Numbered from the stretch's first letter, positions 1-10,587 are shown. The stretch is 64,000 nucleotides of DNA from Mesoplasma seiffertii ATCC 49495 (GCF_000518725.1 NZ_KI912485.1:189866-253865), one strand, 5' to 3'. Translations and numbers: made by a program. Notes: generated by a model from the sequence alone, not told the origin.

Positions 1-1240
1 TATCAGTTAGTTCATTAATCGAATTAATTAACTTTCCACCTTTAGCAGATGATCTTAATTTTCCATTTTCATCAACATCTCCAAAAATTGTGTATTTTTC
101 AAATTTTTGACGTTGCTCGCTTGTTCCTAAATCAGGGAGATTAGGAACATTCATTGCAACATACTTTTGATAGTTATCAAATTCGTTAACCACACTTGTA
201 TTTCCAGCATCTGCAAGAGCCAAATTTAAAATATCTCCACTTGTTGAAAGTGTATTTAATAGATTTGTTCCCACTAGCGAAGTTAAAACTGAAGGAATTG
301 CTTTAATAATCATTCCTTCGGCAAAGGTATTAAAGGTACTCATATAGTATCCAAAAATAAAATTACGTTCAAAAGTTGTTCAAATATCAATTTGATTATT
401 TTTCATTTCTGCAACTCATTCAGCTAAAGTTTTATTTAAGTTATTAGCAATTTCATCATCAGTTGCACCTGCTTGATATAATAATGTTCCGGCATAACCA
501 ATTAAATTAGCAAGATAGTTTTCTTTAATTTTCAATTGAGCATAGTACTTTGTACCTTTTCATTGATTTGTAATCTCTTGGTTATTATCAATATAACGAA
601 TATTTGTTAATGCCATCTTATCGGCAATTTTAGGTGCCGAAAATAGATAGTCTTGATCACTAATTGTCTTATCTGTTTTTGGCAATAGTTTTGATTTAAT
701 AATTTCTCAACTACTTGTGACTTCGTATTTGATTGTTTTATTAGCTTTAGTTTTTAGTTTTAAACCATTGTTTAGAACCAATTCTACTCCAGCTGGAGTA
801 GAATTTCCTTCAAAGTCTTTACCATTTTGAAGATTGTAAACAAGCTTATTTAAATCTTCAACTGTTTCTCCATGAGAACCAATTGGAGCAGAACCATTAC
901 TATAATTTAATGCTCCCATTTTCAAATGGTATTTACTTGATGTTGCAAAACTTGAAGTTTCTTCTTCTTCAAAAGAAGTTACCAAAATAATATTATGGTC
1001 ATTGTTCATAATAGCAATTGGTGCTCGTCCAATTCCCTCAATTGGATTTCAAAAGGCTAATACACAGGTAATTCCATAGATTATTGGAACTACCCCAATT
1101 CCAATAAACTTAATGATTCGTTTTCACGACATTAAGATTCTTGATTCAATTTCAATTTTAATAGCATGACCTAAACCTTTAAATCATCCCCTAATTGTTT
1201 CGTTGCGCTTTTCAAAATTTTTATCAATATTTTTAGACAT
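1..1240 (-). CDS. YhgE/Pip-family membrane protein (C-terminus beyond window)
   Basis: The start is the ATG at 1240; the reading frame runs out of the left edge, so about 413 residues are seen and the C-terminus is missing. Residues 1-35 are basic and cytoplasmic. A transmembrane helix follows, then a typical YhgE/Pip ectodomain entry (FWNPIEGIGRAPIAIMNNDH). This family resembles the ABC-2 permease fold: an N-terminal helix, a large outside domain and C-terminal helices. Some members serve as phage receptors (Lactococcus Pip, Bacillus YueB). The inside residues 77-177 are polar and extracellular in style. It follows a MarR regulator in the same direction, so regulation by that protein is plausible. 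Substrate and function are unknown. The family call rests on the N-terminal motif and topology. Confidence 0.8.
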
Positions 1241-1271
1241 AAAATATTAGACCGTTTTAAATTTTAATTAT

Positions 1272-1733
1272 TTAAAATTTAAAATACTCGTCACTATCTA
1301 AATTGACAGTATTTCTTAGTGCATGACTAATTAGTTCTTGGGTAATTTTGATTTTTTCTGGATCAGCGCCTTCTAATAACTTATTACGGTATTCATATAC
1401 ATAATCTTTTAAATCAGTTGCTCAAGCATGACCTTTTTTGGTAACCTGTAAATTTGTACTACGACGGTTTGTAGGGTCTTGAACTTTAGTGATAAACTCG
1501 TACTCTTCTAACTTAGCAATAATTCGACTCATTGTAGTTTTATCGATATCCAAGTTTAAAGAAATCTGACGCTGATTAATTTTTGGTTTGAAAAAAATCA
1601 ATAGCAAAACAGTAAAATACATTTTATCCATGTTGGCAGGTAAACTATTTTTTTTGTTTACATACTTAATTCCATTAACAATAATAAAATAAACTTTAAA
1701 TGCAAATGGAATTTCAATAGCATTTTTTGACAT
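1272..1733 (-). CDS. MarR-family winged-helix transcriptional regulator
   Basis: 153 residues from the ATG at 1733, with AAGGAG 9 bases upstream. Residues 35-105 form a winged helix: INQRQISLNLDIDKTTMSRI is the helix-turn-helix, and DPTNRRSTNLQVTKKG is the wing, with the D-x-R-x3 pattern and the T-x-K-G that typify MarR. Flanking helices would form the dimer interface. One in-frame TGA (Trp) follows the wing. MarR proteins usually repress their own operon and neighbours and respond to small phenolic or oxidising ligands; the ligand here cannot be read. The gene lies directly upstream of the YhgE/Pip gene on the same strand, which is the most likely target. A TTGACA sequence sits in its upstream gap. 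Confidence 0.85.
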
Positions 1734-1787
1734 AATTAAAAATCTCCTTAGTTCTTACAAGGATATAATCTCTCAAAGCAAAATTAT

Positions 1788-1793
1788 TGTCAA
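1788..1793 (-). promoter_or_regulatory. Candidate -35 box for the marR gene
   Basis: On the minus strand the gap upstream of marR holds a perfect TTGACA. A GATTAT sequence lies 17 bases further on, a weak -10 match. Both are before the AAGGAG ribosome site. This is a plausible promoter only; no operator palindrome is obvious. Confidence 0.35.
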
Positions 1794-1816
1794 TCAAAAT
1801 AGGACACAAATTGCAA

Positions 1817-2128
1817 CTATTCTGGTTTTTGTGTTTCTTGACGTTTTTCTAGTTCACGATTATTTAACATTATTTGTAACTCATTTTTAGTTTGTGCAGT
1901 TTTAATTTCCATCAAACTTTGGGCAATTTCTGGACTTGTACGACGTTTATTAATAATTGCAATGTAAATAAATCATCCTAAAATTGGTAATAAAAATCAT
2001 AATCAAAATTTTCCACGAATTTGTTTTTCCAAATCTTTTAAGATTTTATTAAATCCTTGAAGTTCTTGAGTTAACATTTCATTATTTTTAATTAGTTCTT
2101 CAGTTGTTAGTAAGCTTGGGTTTGTCAT
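1817..2128 (-). CDS. Small membrane-anchored coiled-coil protein
   Basis: 103 residues, not recognised as a known family. Residues 1-38 are a polar helix rich in E, K, N and Q. Residues 40-60 are a Trp/Phe/Ile-rich transmembrane segment containing TGA tryptophans (WLWFLLPILGWFIYIAII). Residues 62-103 are again a charged helix. The start ATG lies two bases after the stop of the upstream gene, whose last codons provide the AAAGGAG ribosome site, so the two are translationally coupled. A scaffold or regulatory role at the membrane is possible but unsupported. Confidence 0.7.
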
Positions 2129-2130
2129 TG

Positions 2131-2841
2131 TTATTCTCCTTTTGTGATGTTGATTTGTTCAACAACTTTTTCGATTAATGTAGTAATTGATTGTGTAACA
2201 ACTTTCATTTCTAAAGTGTTATTTAAAAACTGTTCTTTAGCTTCTGAATTTTGCTCGATATCAATTTTTGCAAGAAAATTATTAAAGTCGCTTAGATAAT
2301 TACTTAGTCCTTCAAGATAATGAAGTTTTTGAATGATATCGTCATTCTGAATAATGTTGTTACAAAACTGATTTAAAATTGCACTAAGCTCGGGCGATCA
2401 AGCTGTTAGTTCACTTGTGTTAACCAGATTTAAATAGCGTTGAGTATAATAGTCAATTTGGCCATTAAAAAAAAGCGCTACAACATTTGAAAAAAGTTGT
2501 TGATCTTCAAGGTCTTTAAAAGCAGAATTATTAGTTTCACAGTAGTTATTAAAATCTTTAATCGTTCCTACAAAGTATAAATATCGTTGAACGAATTGTT
2601 GAAAAACAATTGCCAAGTCAATAACTTTTAGATCTGATAAAGTTTTAAAAATTGCGGTTAATCCAGAAATTATTTCTTCGCCAAATTTGACTTTAGTTAA
2701 AACATTAACTTGTTGATAGATATCATCCAAGTTTGGATCTTCTAATTTTAAAATTAAATCTTCTAAGATTTTAGCTTCACTTTGAAATATAGCGACAACA
2801 ATTTTTTCAAGATCAATTTTTTGTGAGATGTTATAAGTCAT
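2131..2841 (-). CDS. Hypothetical helical protein
   Basis: 236 residues from the ATG at 2841 (ribosome site AAAGGTGG). It is predicted all-helical by eye, acidic and Gln/Asn/Leu rich, with no signal peptide, membrane segment or metal motif. One TGA (Trp) occurs at about residue 148. I do not recognise the family. It is divergent from plsY, sharing a 73-base intergenic promoter region, and is coupled to the small membrane protein downstream. The C-terminal third has heptad-like leucines, suggesting self-association. Confidence 0.65.
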
Positions 2842-2881
2842 TTTGTTTCCACCTTTACTTTATATTTTATCTTATTTATCT

Positions 2882-2887
2882 TATAAT
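2882..2887 (+). promoter_or_regulatory. Candidate -10 box of plsY
   Basis: TATAAT lies 28 bases before the plsY ATG, in the short divergent gap. No convincing -35 box precedes it, which is common in mollicutes. The surrounding AT-rich run could also serve the minus-strand gene. Confidence 0.4.
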
Positions 2888-2914
2888 TTTATAAGAACTT
2901 GAAAGGAAGAACAT

Positions 2915-3757
2915 ATGTATTACTTAGGTACGATACTTGCATGTATTATTGGATACTTGATTGGAGCAATCTCCTTTTCTGTAATTATTGTTAGATGACG
3001 TCACGGCGTTGATATTAGAACAACTGGGTCGGGAAATGCTGGGGCTACGAATACCGCGAGACTTCTAGGAAAAAAATGAGGAATTGCGGTAGTTTTTCTA
3101 GATGGAATTAAAGTTGTTGTCGTAGCATTTGTGGCAGTTGGGTTATCGTTTATCAATAATTCACTTTTTTCACAAACAAGCTATTTCATTCCATGTATCT
3201 TTGCCTTAATTGGGCATTGTTATCCGGTCTACTATAATTTTAAAGGTGGAAAAGCAGTTTCTTGTTTTCTAGGATTACTATTAGTTGTTAATTATATCTA
3301 CTTGTTATTATTTTTATTTATTTGATGAACAACGATTTTTATCTTTAAAAAAGTATCAATGTCATCAATTGTTGCTGCATTAACAATTGGAGTGATTATT
3401 TGAATTCCCCATACTTATGGAGTTGATAGTTATTTATATAAATGAAATTCATGAACTGAATTTAATGCTGCTTGAGCAAACGGTTATATCTTCACTGAGT
3501 TTAACTGAATGCATACCTTGACACCACATCAGTATGCTTCATCAATTGTAGAAATGCAAATTTGTATCTTGATTGGTTTCTTAATATTAGGGTGAAGACA
3601 TTTTCCTAATATTAAACGTCTTAAAAATAAAACTGAACCTGTTACCTTTCCAAAGTTAACAAATGAAGAAAAACGTAAGTTAAAACTAGAACGTGAACTT
3701 ATTCGTCAACAAAAAAAGCAAGCAAAAGTTAAAAAAACTAAAACTACCAACAATTAA
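2915..3757 (+). CDS. plsY: Glycerol-3-phosphate acyltransferase PlsY
   Basis: 280 residues. PlsY transfers the acyl group from acyl-phosphate to glycerol-3-phosphate at the membrane, the first step of phosphatidic acid synthesis. The three family motifs are visible: the first loop ending in TGSGNAGATNTAR (residues 39-51), GHCYPVYYNFKGGKA (phosphate-binding, about residues 108-122), and a later loop motif after the fourth helix. Multiple hydrophobic helices are present. The protein is longer than the usual ~200 residues because of an extra loop with several Trp (TGA) and a basic, Lys-rich cytoplasmic tail (about 45 residues), as in other mollicute versions. AAGGAAG precedes the ATG. A hairpin terminator follows, so it appears monocistronic. 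Confidence 0.93.
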
Positions 3758-3767
3758 TTATTAAGTC

Positions 3768-3797
3768 AAAAAAGAGTGCCAATGGTACTCTTTTTAC
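3768..3797 (+). terminator. Intrinsic terminator after plsY
   Basis: The inverted repeat AAAGAGTGCC / GGTACTCTTT with loop AAT has one G-T pair and ends in a short T run directly after plsY. Confidence 0.8.
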
Positions 3798-3925
3798 TGA
3801 AAAAATACTGCGAGTGTCTCCTTAAAAATAAAATATTATAACTAATTAAATGTTTGTAATGTCAAAAAAAGCAGTTATTTTTAAAAAAAAATCAAAAGTG
3901 GAAGAATCATTTAAAAAATAAGCGA

Positions 3926-3981
3926 AAAAAAAGGCGGAAAAGTAGATTTTTCTATCTTTTCCGCTTTTTTTTTTTTTTTTT
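3926..3981 (+). promoter_or_regulatory. Hairpin followed by T17 tract upstream of lipoprotein gene
   Basis: GCGGAAAAG pairs with CTTTTCCGC around a TAGA/TCTA inner stem, and is followed by 17 consecutive T (3965-3981). It lies after the plsY terminator and 43 bases before a DUF285 lipoprotein start. It could terminate read-through, attenuate the lipoprotein transcript, or act as a length-variable tract. TAATAT follows the T run, so the tract could be a promoter spacer. The role is inferred. Confidence 0.6.
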
Positions 3982-4024
3982 AATATGAGTAAATATACCC
4001 ATAGAAAGAAAAAAGGATGTAAAT

Positions 4025-5197
4025 ATGAAAAAATTATTAACATTATTAGGAGCAGTTGGGTTAACTGCTACTGCTGGGGCAACTGTTGTTGCATGTGGGA
4101 ATCCAGAAAAAAATAAAAATCAACCTGTGGATATAACATTGTTTAAAGAAGAGGCTAAAAAACTAGCAACAGGGTCTTATAAAACAATTGACGAAGCTGT
4201 TAAGGCAATCGAAGAAATCAAAACTCTTCCAACTGGAATTGGAAAAATTGAAGTATCAATTGATAAAGAGAACTCAAAAAATATTGAAGTAAAGTTTCAA
4301 GCCTTAAAAGGATATGAAACTCCTGAGAATTTAACTTTAAGATTTCAAGCAGAAGGTGCTAAAATTCTAACTGAGATTGACATTCATGTAATTCAAAAAA
4401 CTGTTCAAGAACAATTTGTTGAGGAATTAGATACTATAGATGCTGTTAATGAAAAATTAAAATCAATATCAAATGAAATTGAAGGTGTTGCTTCATTAAC
4501 TGCAGAATTAAAACCAGGATCAGATACTACTGTAGTTGTAAACGTTAAAGTTGATGAAAACACTCATTATATAATTGGAGATAGTTCGTTTGAACTTGAA
4601 AATGCAATTAAGGAACCAACAAAAGTAACACAAATGCCAACAATATATATTAACAGTCAAGGAAACAAAGTTTCAACAAATGATACCAACCTATCAAGTA
4701 TTCAATCTAAAGAAATTGTCCAAATAGGATTTTATAAAGTTGGAGATAAAGAAATTCGTGGAGTAAAAATGCCAAAAAGTGTCGAAAAAGTACCAGCATC
4801 TTTACCATCACAAATTACAAGCTTAGAAGGTATGTTCATGGATTGTAGCAATTTTAATCAGGATCTCTCAACATGAGATGTTAAAAATGTAACTGATATG
4901 AGTGGGACATTTTTTGGAGCATCTAAATTTGACAAAAATATTTCAGAATGAAATGTTTCTAATGTAACAGACATGGGTTCAATGTTTAATGGAGCTACTG
5001 TATTTAATCAAGATCTTTCAAAATGAGATGTCTCAAATGTGACTAATATGCAACTAATGTTTAGAGGGACAACTTTATTTAATCAAAATCTTTCAAAATG
5101 AAATGTTAAGAATGTTCAGCGTTTTGACAATTTTGATGAAAATTCAGCTAAGTACTGACACAGTTCAATGAAGCCGCAATTTAATAAAATCAAGTAA
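4025..5197 (+). CDS. Surface lipoprotein with DUF285 (BspA-like) repeats
   Basis: 390 residues. A lipoprotein signal peptide (MKKLLTLLGA start) ends in a lipobox with Cys24. Residues 30-200 hold two copies of a domain of about 80 residues ending in a pattern like HYIIGDSSFELENAI; the second copy is shared with other lipoproteins in this window. Residues 265-370 hold about four DUF285 units with the pattern FNQDLSxWDVxNVTDMxxMF; the Trp codons are TGA. DUF285/BspA-like leucine-rich repeats are common mollicute surface proteins thought to bind host or each other. AAAGGA lies before the ATG. A hairpin with T17 lies immediately upstream. The last unit degenerates into a WHSSMKPQF tail also seen in the homologue at 20504-21952. 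Confidence 0.88.
4830..5130 (+). repeat. DUF285 repeat array, about four units
   Basis: Protein-level repeat of about 25 residues (75 bases): a Trp-Asp/Asn-Val start, a central NVT-D/N-M, then MF and FNQ-D/N-LS. Units are diverged at DNA level, so this is an old array rather than a recent tandem duplication. Confidence 0.8.
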
Positions 5198-5469
5198 GTT
5201 TGTTTCGCTAAACGACGCTAATTAAAAGCTGTTTTAACAACTATTTTAAGTTTGCTTTTGCTTTAGTTCATTTTTTTATTATCGTTTTACTTGTTTTCAC
5301 TACTAAGAAGTTTTAAAAATAGCTTGAAATTTTTAAGGTCGTAAACTTATCAAAATAGAAAAACAGCAATATTTTAAAAAAAGTTTTTCTAATTATTTTC
5401 AAATTTTTGCTTGCATTCAACCTACTTTAAAGAATTAAGATATAAGTGTAAGTAAAGGAAAAAAATAAA

Positions 5470-6336
5470 ATGAAATATATAAAATTAAATGATGGTAATA
5501 AAATTCCACTAATTGGATTTGGAACTTTTCAAATGACAGATTCTGTACAATGTGAAAAAGTTGTTCTTGAAGCGTTGGCAGCTGGGTATCGATTAATTGA
5601 TACAGCGCAATCATACTTTAATGAGGAAGCTGTTGGAAATGCAATAACCAAATCACAAGTCCCTCGTGAGGAGCTTTTTATTACTACTAAAGTTTGAGTT
5701 GATAATTATGGGTATGAAAAGACAATTGCTTCTGTGAAGGAATCTTTGAAAAAACTTCAACTTGATTACCTTGATTTAGTGCTTTTACATCAACCATTTG
5801 CTAATTATTATGAAGCCTATAGAGCCTTGGTGTTTTTACAAAAACAAGGATTGATAAAATCAATTGGAGTATCAAATTTTTATCCTGATAGAATTGCAGA
5901 TTTATGTTTATTTAACGAAGAACAAATTATGCCTGCAGTTAATCAAATTGAAATTAATCCGTTTTTCCAACAACAAACAGCAATTAGTGTCAATCATAAA
6001 TATGGTGTTATTGCACAAGCATGAGCGCCTTTTGCCGAAGGACGTAATAATATTTTTGATAATTCAGTTTTGAAAAGTATTGCTGATAAACACCAAAAAT
6101 CTGTTGCCCAAATTATTTTGCGTTGATTATATCATCAAGATATTCCGTTTTGTGTTAAGTCTAGTAAGAAAGAGCGCATTAGAGAAAATCTTAATATTTT
6201 GGACTTTGAATTAGTTGCTGAAGATATGTTAGCTATTACTAGTTTAAATTTAGATAAGAGTAGTTTCTTTGATCACAGTAGTGTTGAGGGACCTGAGTTA
6301 ATTAAAAAGTTAGTAGTTCAAAGAGCTGCAAAATAA
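5470..6336 (+). CDS. Aldo/keto reductase
   Basis: 288 residues, the full TIM-barrel length. NADPH-dependent reductase of aldehydes or ketones in the cytosol. Signatures in order: GFGTFQM near residue 18, the catalytic Asp and Tyr in RLIDTAQSYFNEEAVG, Lys in FITTKVW, the catalytic His in LLHQP (usually LIHWP), SIGVSNF, and the C-terminal cofactor region IPFCVKSSKKERIRENL, where the usual I-P-K-S appears as V-K-S-S. The closest relatives are the 2,5-diketogluconate reductase/YtbE class. The substrate is not predictable. AAAGGA lies before the ATG; a strong hairpin terminator follows. It is a single-gene unit. Confidence 0.9.
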
Positions 6337-6369
6337 AAAAGTGTAGTGATCTTTCACTACACTTTTTTT
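6336..6369 (+). terminator. Intrinsic terminator after aldo/keto reductase
   Basis: A perfect stem AAAGTGTAGTGA / TCACTACACTTT with a TCTT loop, followed by T7. The symmetrical A/T flanks would also stop the convergent minus-strand gene. Confidence 0.88.
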
Positions 6370-6380
6370 ATAAAGATAAA

Positions 6381-7064
6381 TTAATTTCTTAGGCCAAGAG
6401 TTTTTTTACAGACTTTTGCAAGAGCAACAACTGAATAAGGGTTTTGTCCGGTAATCAATTGTCCATCAACAACTACATGTGATTTAAAGAAGCGTTTTTT
6501 TACAAAAATTGCTCCATTGAATTTAGCAATTCTTTCATTAGAAAATGGGACTTTAAACTTTTTACCACTTAATATTTCTTCAGTATCAGTAAACCCAGTG
6601 ATTCGCTTGTTATTAATTAAATACTCACTAGTATTATGTTTAATTGTCAATAATGCAGCAATCCCATGACAAACACTGGCAATATATGCGCCTTGATTAT
6701 AATTATTGATTACAAGACTTTCAATATCACTGTTATCGTAAAAGTCTCACATAGTTCCATGACCACCAGTAAAGTATATTAGATCATATTTATTTGTCAT
6801 GACTTCTTTAAGTGATTTAGAGTTTGCCAATGCTTTTGAAAAATCATCATCTTTATTTAATCAATCCAAAGAATCTTTGTCAGCCATTTTAAGGCTACGA
6901 CGATCTAAAGGAACCACTCCTCCTTTTGGACTAGCATATTCGATTTCACAATGTGATCCTTGAAACTCTCTTATAAATTCTGTTGCTTCTCCCAATCATA
7001 ATCCTGTAGATTCAGAATTATTCCCGTATTGTGAAACATTAGTTAAAACCATTAATATTTTCAT
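6381..7064 (-). CDS. DJ-1/PfpI superfamily (Hsp31-like) protein
   Basis: 227 residues, type 1 glutamine-amidotransferase fold. The nucleophile elbow Cys lies in ASVCHG (about residue 131), preceded by the oxyanion-type TGGHG loop (about residue 101). The N-terminal strand MKILMVLTNV and the EIEYASPKGG strand-turn fit the Hsp31/YhbO group, with a conserved acidic residue in GEATEF. Members act as glyoxalase III, deglycase or stress chaperone; which applies here is unknown. Beside the aldo/keto reductase, it could take part in reactive-carbonyl detoxification, an inference from neighbourhood only. Three tryptophans are TGA-coded. Confidence 0.85.
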
Positions 7065-7104
7065 TTGTGATCCTCTGCTATTCTATTTATCTATTATTAT
7101 AAAT

Positions 7105-7128
7105 AAAAAAGAATCACTAATGATTCTT
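7105..7128 (-). terminator. Intrinsic terminator of the tkt-yneF unit
   Basis: On the minus strand the stem AAGAATCA / TGATTCTT with a four-base loop is followed by a T-rich run. It lies just past the yneF stop. Confidence 0.8.
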
Positions 7129-7141
7129 AATTTAAAATATT

Positions 7142-7393
7142 TTATTTACCACGTTTCATCGCATTCATAGTTTTTTTAATGTCTGCTTCAGATGGTTTTC
7201 TTCCCATGCTCATATACATAGCTCTAATTTGTTTTTCATTAATTGGAGGATTTTCTTTTAATTGTTTCTTAACAACAATTCGTGTAATGAAAAATCCAAT
7301 AATTCCTCCAACTAATAGTGATCCTAAGATTACACCGATTAACATTCCTGCTAATCCACCAGCTGAAAAGCTAGTTGCTAATAATATATTCAT
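7142..7393 (-). CDS. yneF: UPF0154 (YneF) small membrane protein
   Basis: 83 residues. One N-terminal transmembrane helix (about residues 13-37: glycine/leucine-rich, GVILGSLLVGGIIGFFI) is followed by a cytoplasmic tail with the UPF0154 signature NPPINEKQIRAMYMSMGRKP. The family is conserved in Firmicutes and mollicutes; the function is unknown. The ATG lies 11 bases after the transketolase stop, with GGAGAG between, so it is co-transcribed. The pairing of tkt with yneF is also seen in Bacillus-type genomes (known context). Confidence 0.9.
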   Translation of the reverse strand: MNILLATSFSAGGLAGMLIGVILGSLLVGGIIGFFITRIVVKKQLKENPPINEKQIRAMYMSMGRKPSEADIKKTMNAMKRGK

Positions 7394-7404
7394 ATTTTCT
7401 CTCC

Positions 7405-9381
7405 TTATTTTGTTTGCAAATGTTTTAATATTTGGTTAGTAATATTATCTACTTTAAATCCAAATTTTTCAATAACAACTTCTCCAGGTGCAGATTCACC
7501 AAATGAATCAATTCCAAAAGTCAATCCTGTATCACCAACATATTTATGTCATCCTCATGTAGTTCCCATTTCAATAGAAACTCTCAAAGTTGTTTTATCA
7601 ATTACAGAGTTTTGATATTTTGTTGATTGCTTATCAAATAATGAAGTTGATGGCATTGATACTACTTTCGCCTTAATTCCATGAGTTAATAAAGCTTCTT
7701 TGACATCAATTGCCAAACTAACTTCAGAACCAGAAGCAATTAAAGTTACTGAGGCATCTTTTTGATCTGCAATAATGTAAGCCCCTTTTTTAACATTTTC
7801 AAAAACATTTTTATGTGGTAATTCACGTAAATCTTGACGAGTTAATGCCAACGTTGTGGGACCATCTTTGATTTCTAAAGCAATTTTATAAGCAGCTGCT
7901 GTTTCAGCATAATCTGCTGGACGAATTAAAGTATGGTTCGGAATTGAACGCAACATTGCTAATTGTTCTATTGGTTGGTGGGTTGGTCCATCTTCTCCAA
8001 CAGCAACTGAATCATGAGTAAAAATGTATAGTTCTTGAAGTTTCATAATTGCTGCCAAACGCATCGCTGGTTTTAGATAATCAGCAAATACAAAGAATCC
8101 ACTTCCGTATGCTAAAATTCCTCCATGAGCTGCCATTCCGTTATTGATAACACCCATTCCAAACTCTCTTACTCCGTACATAATGTTACGACCTCGTTTA
8201 AATGTAGGTTCATAATCACCATCGGGTCCTTTAATTTTTGTTGAAGATGCCAAGTCAGCACTTCCTCCAAGCATTGTAGAGTTATCAGTTGCAATCGTAT
8301 TAAAAATTGTTCCAGAACTAATTCTTGTTGCTTGTGCTTTTGAAGGAACATGCTGCATTATTTTTGCTTCATCAAAAGTTCAATTTCGGTTTAAAGCATT
8401 ATTTAGTTCGGCAAATTCACCAGGATATTCAGTCGCATAATTTGCAAAAAGTTTATCTCATGAACTATTAAGTTCAATTCCACGAGTTAAAACAGCTTGT
8501 TTTCAAAATTCCAAAACGCTTTCAGGAATTTCAAATTCGTTGTGATTTCAATTAAAATACTCTTTAACTTTTTGAATGTCTTTTCCTAAAGGTGCTCCGT
8601 GAACTGCACTAGTGGCAGCTTTTGATGAACCAATACCAATTACAGTTTTAATTTCAATATATGTTGGTTTTGATGAACTTTTAGCTTTGTTGATTGCTTT
8701 TTCTAATGCTTTTAAATCTTCACCATTTTCTACACGAAGAGTATTTCAATTTGCTGATTTAAATCGTAACTTTAAATTCTCTGCTTGTGCTTTTGCAACT
8801 TCATCATCAAGTTGAATATCATTTGAATCATGCAACAAGATCAACTTGTTTAATTGATTTTTTCCAGCAAAAGAAATTGCTTCTTGAGCAACCCCTTCTT
8901 GTAAATCACCATCACCACATAATACATAGGTAAAGTGATCAATAATGTCGTATCCGGGTTTATTGAATTTATTAGCTAAAAAGGCTTCAGCAAGTGCCAT
9001 TCCAACTCCCATTCCAATTCCTTGACCTAATGGTCCAGTTGTCACTTCCACTCCAGAAGTAATTGTTGATTCGGGATGTCCAGGAGTTAAACTTCCTCAT
9101 TGACGGAATTGTTTCAAATCATCGATTGACAAGTTATATCCAGATAAATGTAAAGCTGAATATAATAAAGCACTTCCATGTCCAGCAGAAAGCACAAAAC
9201 GATCACGATCAAATCATTTTGGATTCTGAGGATTTTGCTTCATAATTTTAGTAAATAATGTGAAAACCATTGGGGCTGCTCCCAAAACAATTCCTGGGTG
9301 TCCAGAATTAGCTTTATTAACAGCTTCAACTCCTAATATTCTCAATGCATTCAAATTGTCGTTTCCAATATTATTTTTCAT
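7405..9381 (-). CDS. tkt: Transketolase
   Basis: 658 residues, normal length. Thiamine diphosphate enzyme of the non-oxidative pentose phosphate pathway, moving C2 units between sugar phosphates to make ribose-5-phosphate. Seen: ANSGHPG (His for substrate), [15 protein letters not shown], the ThDP motif beginning GDGDLQEG (about residue 152), the second-half pyrimidine domain [13 protein letters not shown], and [13 protein letters not shown] with the catalytic Glu and His. Several Trp are TGA. The start overlaps the DUF896 gene by 11 bases; GGAG lies within that gene's end, so translation is coupled. It forms an operon with glucokinase, DUF896 and yneF, linking sugar phosphorylation to the pentose pathway. 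Confidence 0.96.
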
Positions 9382-9628
9382 GATTTTCTCCTTTTTTTAA
9401 ATTTTTGATTTTTTGGGGAGTAATATCTTCACCCTGTTCATTAATAACTTTAATTGATTGAAGTTGATGTTCTAAATTTCGTCGATAAAGCTCAATATAA
9501 CGAGAACGTAGCAAATCACGTAACTGATGTTCTTCAACTGACAAGTCACGAGTTTTTTTGATTGCAGCTAAACGGTTAATTTCTGAAATCAATTCTTGAA
9601 AAGATAATTGTTCAATCTTATTTTTCAT
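9371..9628 (-). CDS. DUF896 (YnzC/UPF0291) protein
   Basis: 85 residues. A small helical-hairpin family conserved in Firmicutes, with the signature EINRLAAIKKTRDLSVEE and LRSRYIELYRRNLEHQL. Structures in the family show two helices; some annotations connect it to the SOS operon (YneA-YnzC). The start ATG overlaps the glucokinase stop (TAATG), and its 3' end overlaps the transketolase start by 11 bases, so all three are translationally coupled. The function is unknown. Confidence 0.88.
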   Translation of the reverse strand: MKNKIEQLSFQELISEINRLAAIKKTRDLSVEEHQLRDLLRSRYIELYRRNLEHQLQSIKVINEQGEDITPQKIKNLKKGENHEK

Positions 9629-10587
9629 TAGTAATCTCAGTTATTAATTGAATAATAAGCTGCTCCAACAATTCCTGAATTGTTTCCAAGTGATGCCAAA
9701 TCAAAAGTGATTTCGTCTCTAATAATTTTGACAATTAATGGTTTAACATTCTCTTCAATAATTTCCAATAAATCTGTGCCCATTCCAGAACCACCACCAC
9801 CAATTACGATAAGTGCTGGGTCTAAAGCTTGGATCATAATTGCCATATGATTAAATAATGGCTGATAAATTTCTTCGATTAATGCTCTGATTTCTTGGGG
9901 TTTATTATTAGCTTTGTAAACTCTTGCAATATCTTCCATTGTAATGTCATTGGGCTTATCAAATAATTTACTAATACTTGTTAAGTTATTATCTTTTAGT
10001 AACTTCATAAATGTTTTTCCAAATGAAACAGCTGAACAAGTTCTTTCAATACAATAATCCAAACCACAATTACATTTATACAAGGTTTGCATTTTTCCAC
10101 CATGACCGAATTCACCAGCAAAACCATGTTCTCCTGATACTAATTTGTTTTCACTAACAATAGCTCCACCAATTCCAGTTCCCAATCAATAAAAAAGACC
10201 TGATGAATAACGTGATGCAGCTCCAATTCAGTATTCTCCTAATGCTGCAGCATTGACATCATTTAGAACATGGACTTCTTGTTTTTTAAATAACTTTTTA
10301 ATTGTGGTTTTAATATCAAAATTTTCCAAATTTAAATTTCCTGATAAAACTACAATTCCTTTTTCGTGATTAATAAATCCCGGACAAGCAAAACCAATTC
10401 TTTCGATATCAATATCATAGTTGTAACCCAACTCTTCAACTTTGTTGATAGTTTTCATAGCTAAATTTTCCAATAAATTATCCTTATCGTTTTTAACAAC
10501 AAATGACGTTTCAAGTTCTCCAAATTGATTAACGATTCCAACTTTGGCACTTGTTCCACCTAAATCAATTCCTAAAATTTTTCTCAT
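9628..10587 (-). CDS. glcK: ROK-family glucokinase
   Basis: 319 residues from the ATG at 10587; an in-frame GTG two codons earlier is less well placed for GGAAGAGAG. Phosphorylates glucose with ATP. Domain order: phosphate motif GIDLGGTSAKVG (residues 6-17), the catalytic Asp in LNDVNAAALGEYW, GTGIGGAIV, then the ROK zinc motif CNCGLDYCIE (C-x-C-G-x2-x-C-x-E) about residue 175, and GGGGSGMG. An alternative is another ROK sugar kinase such as N-acetylmannosamine kinase. It is first of an operon with DUF896, tkt and yneF. A short palindrome in the gap upstream (about 10634-10654) may be an operator. Confidence 0.88.

Noticed and set aside
5470-6024. Short frames ended by TGA, which would make most genes look like broken pseudogenes
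   Set aside because: All such breaks fall on TGA at conserved Trp positions and both sides remain in the same frame, so genetic code 4 explains them.
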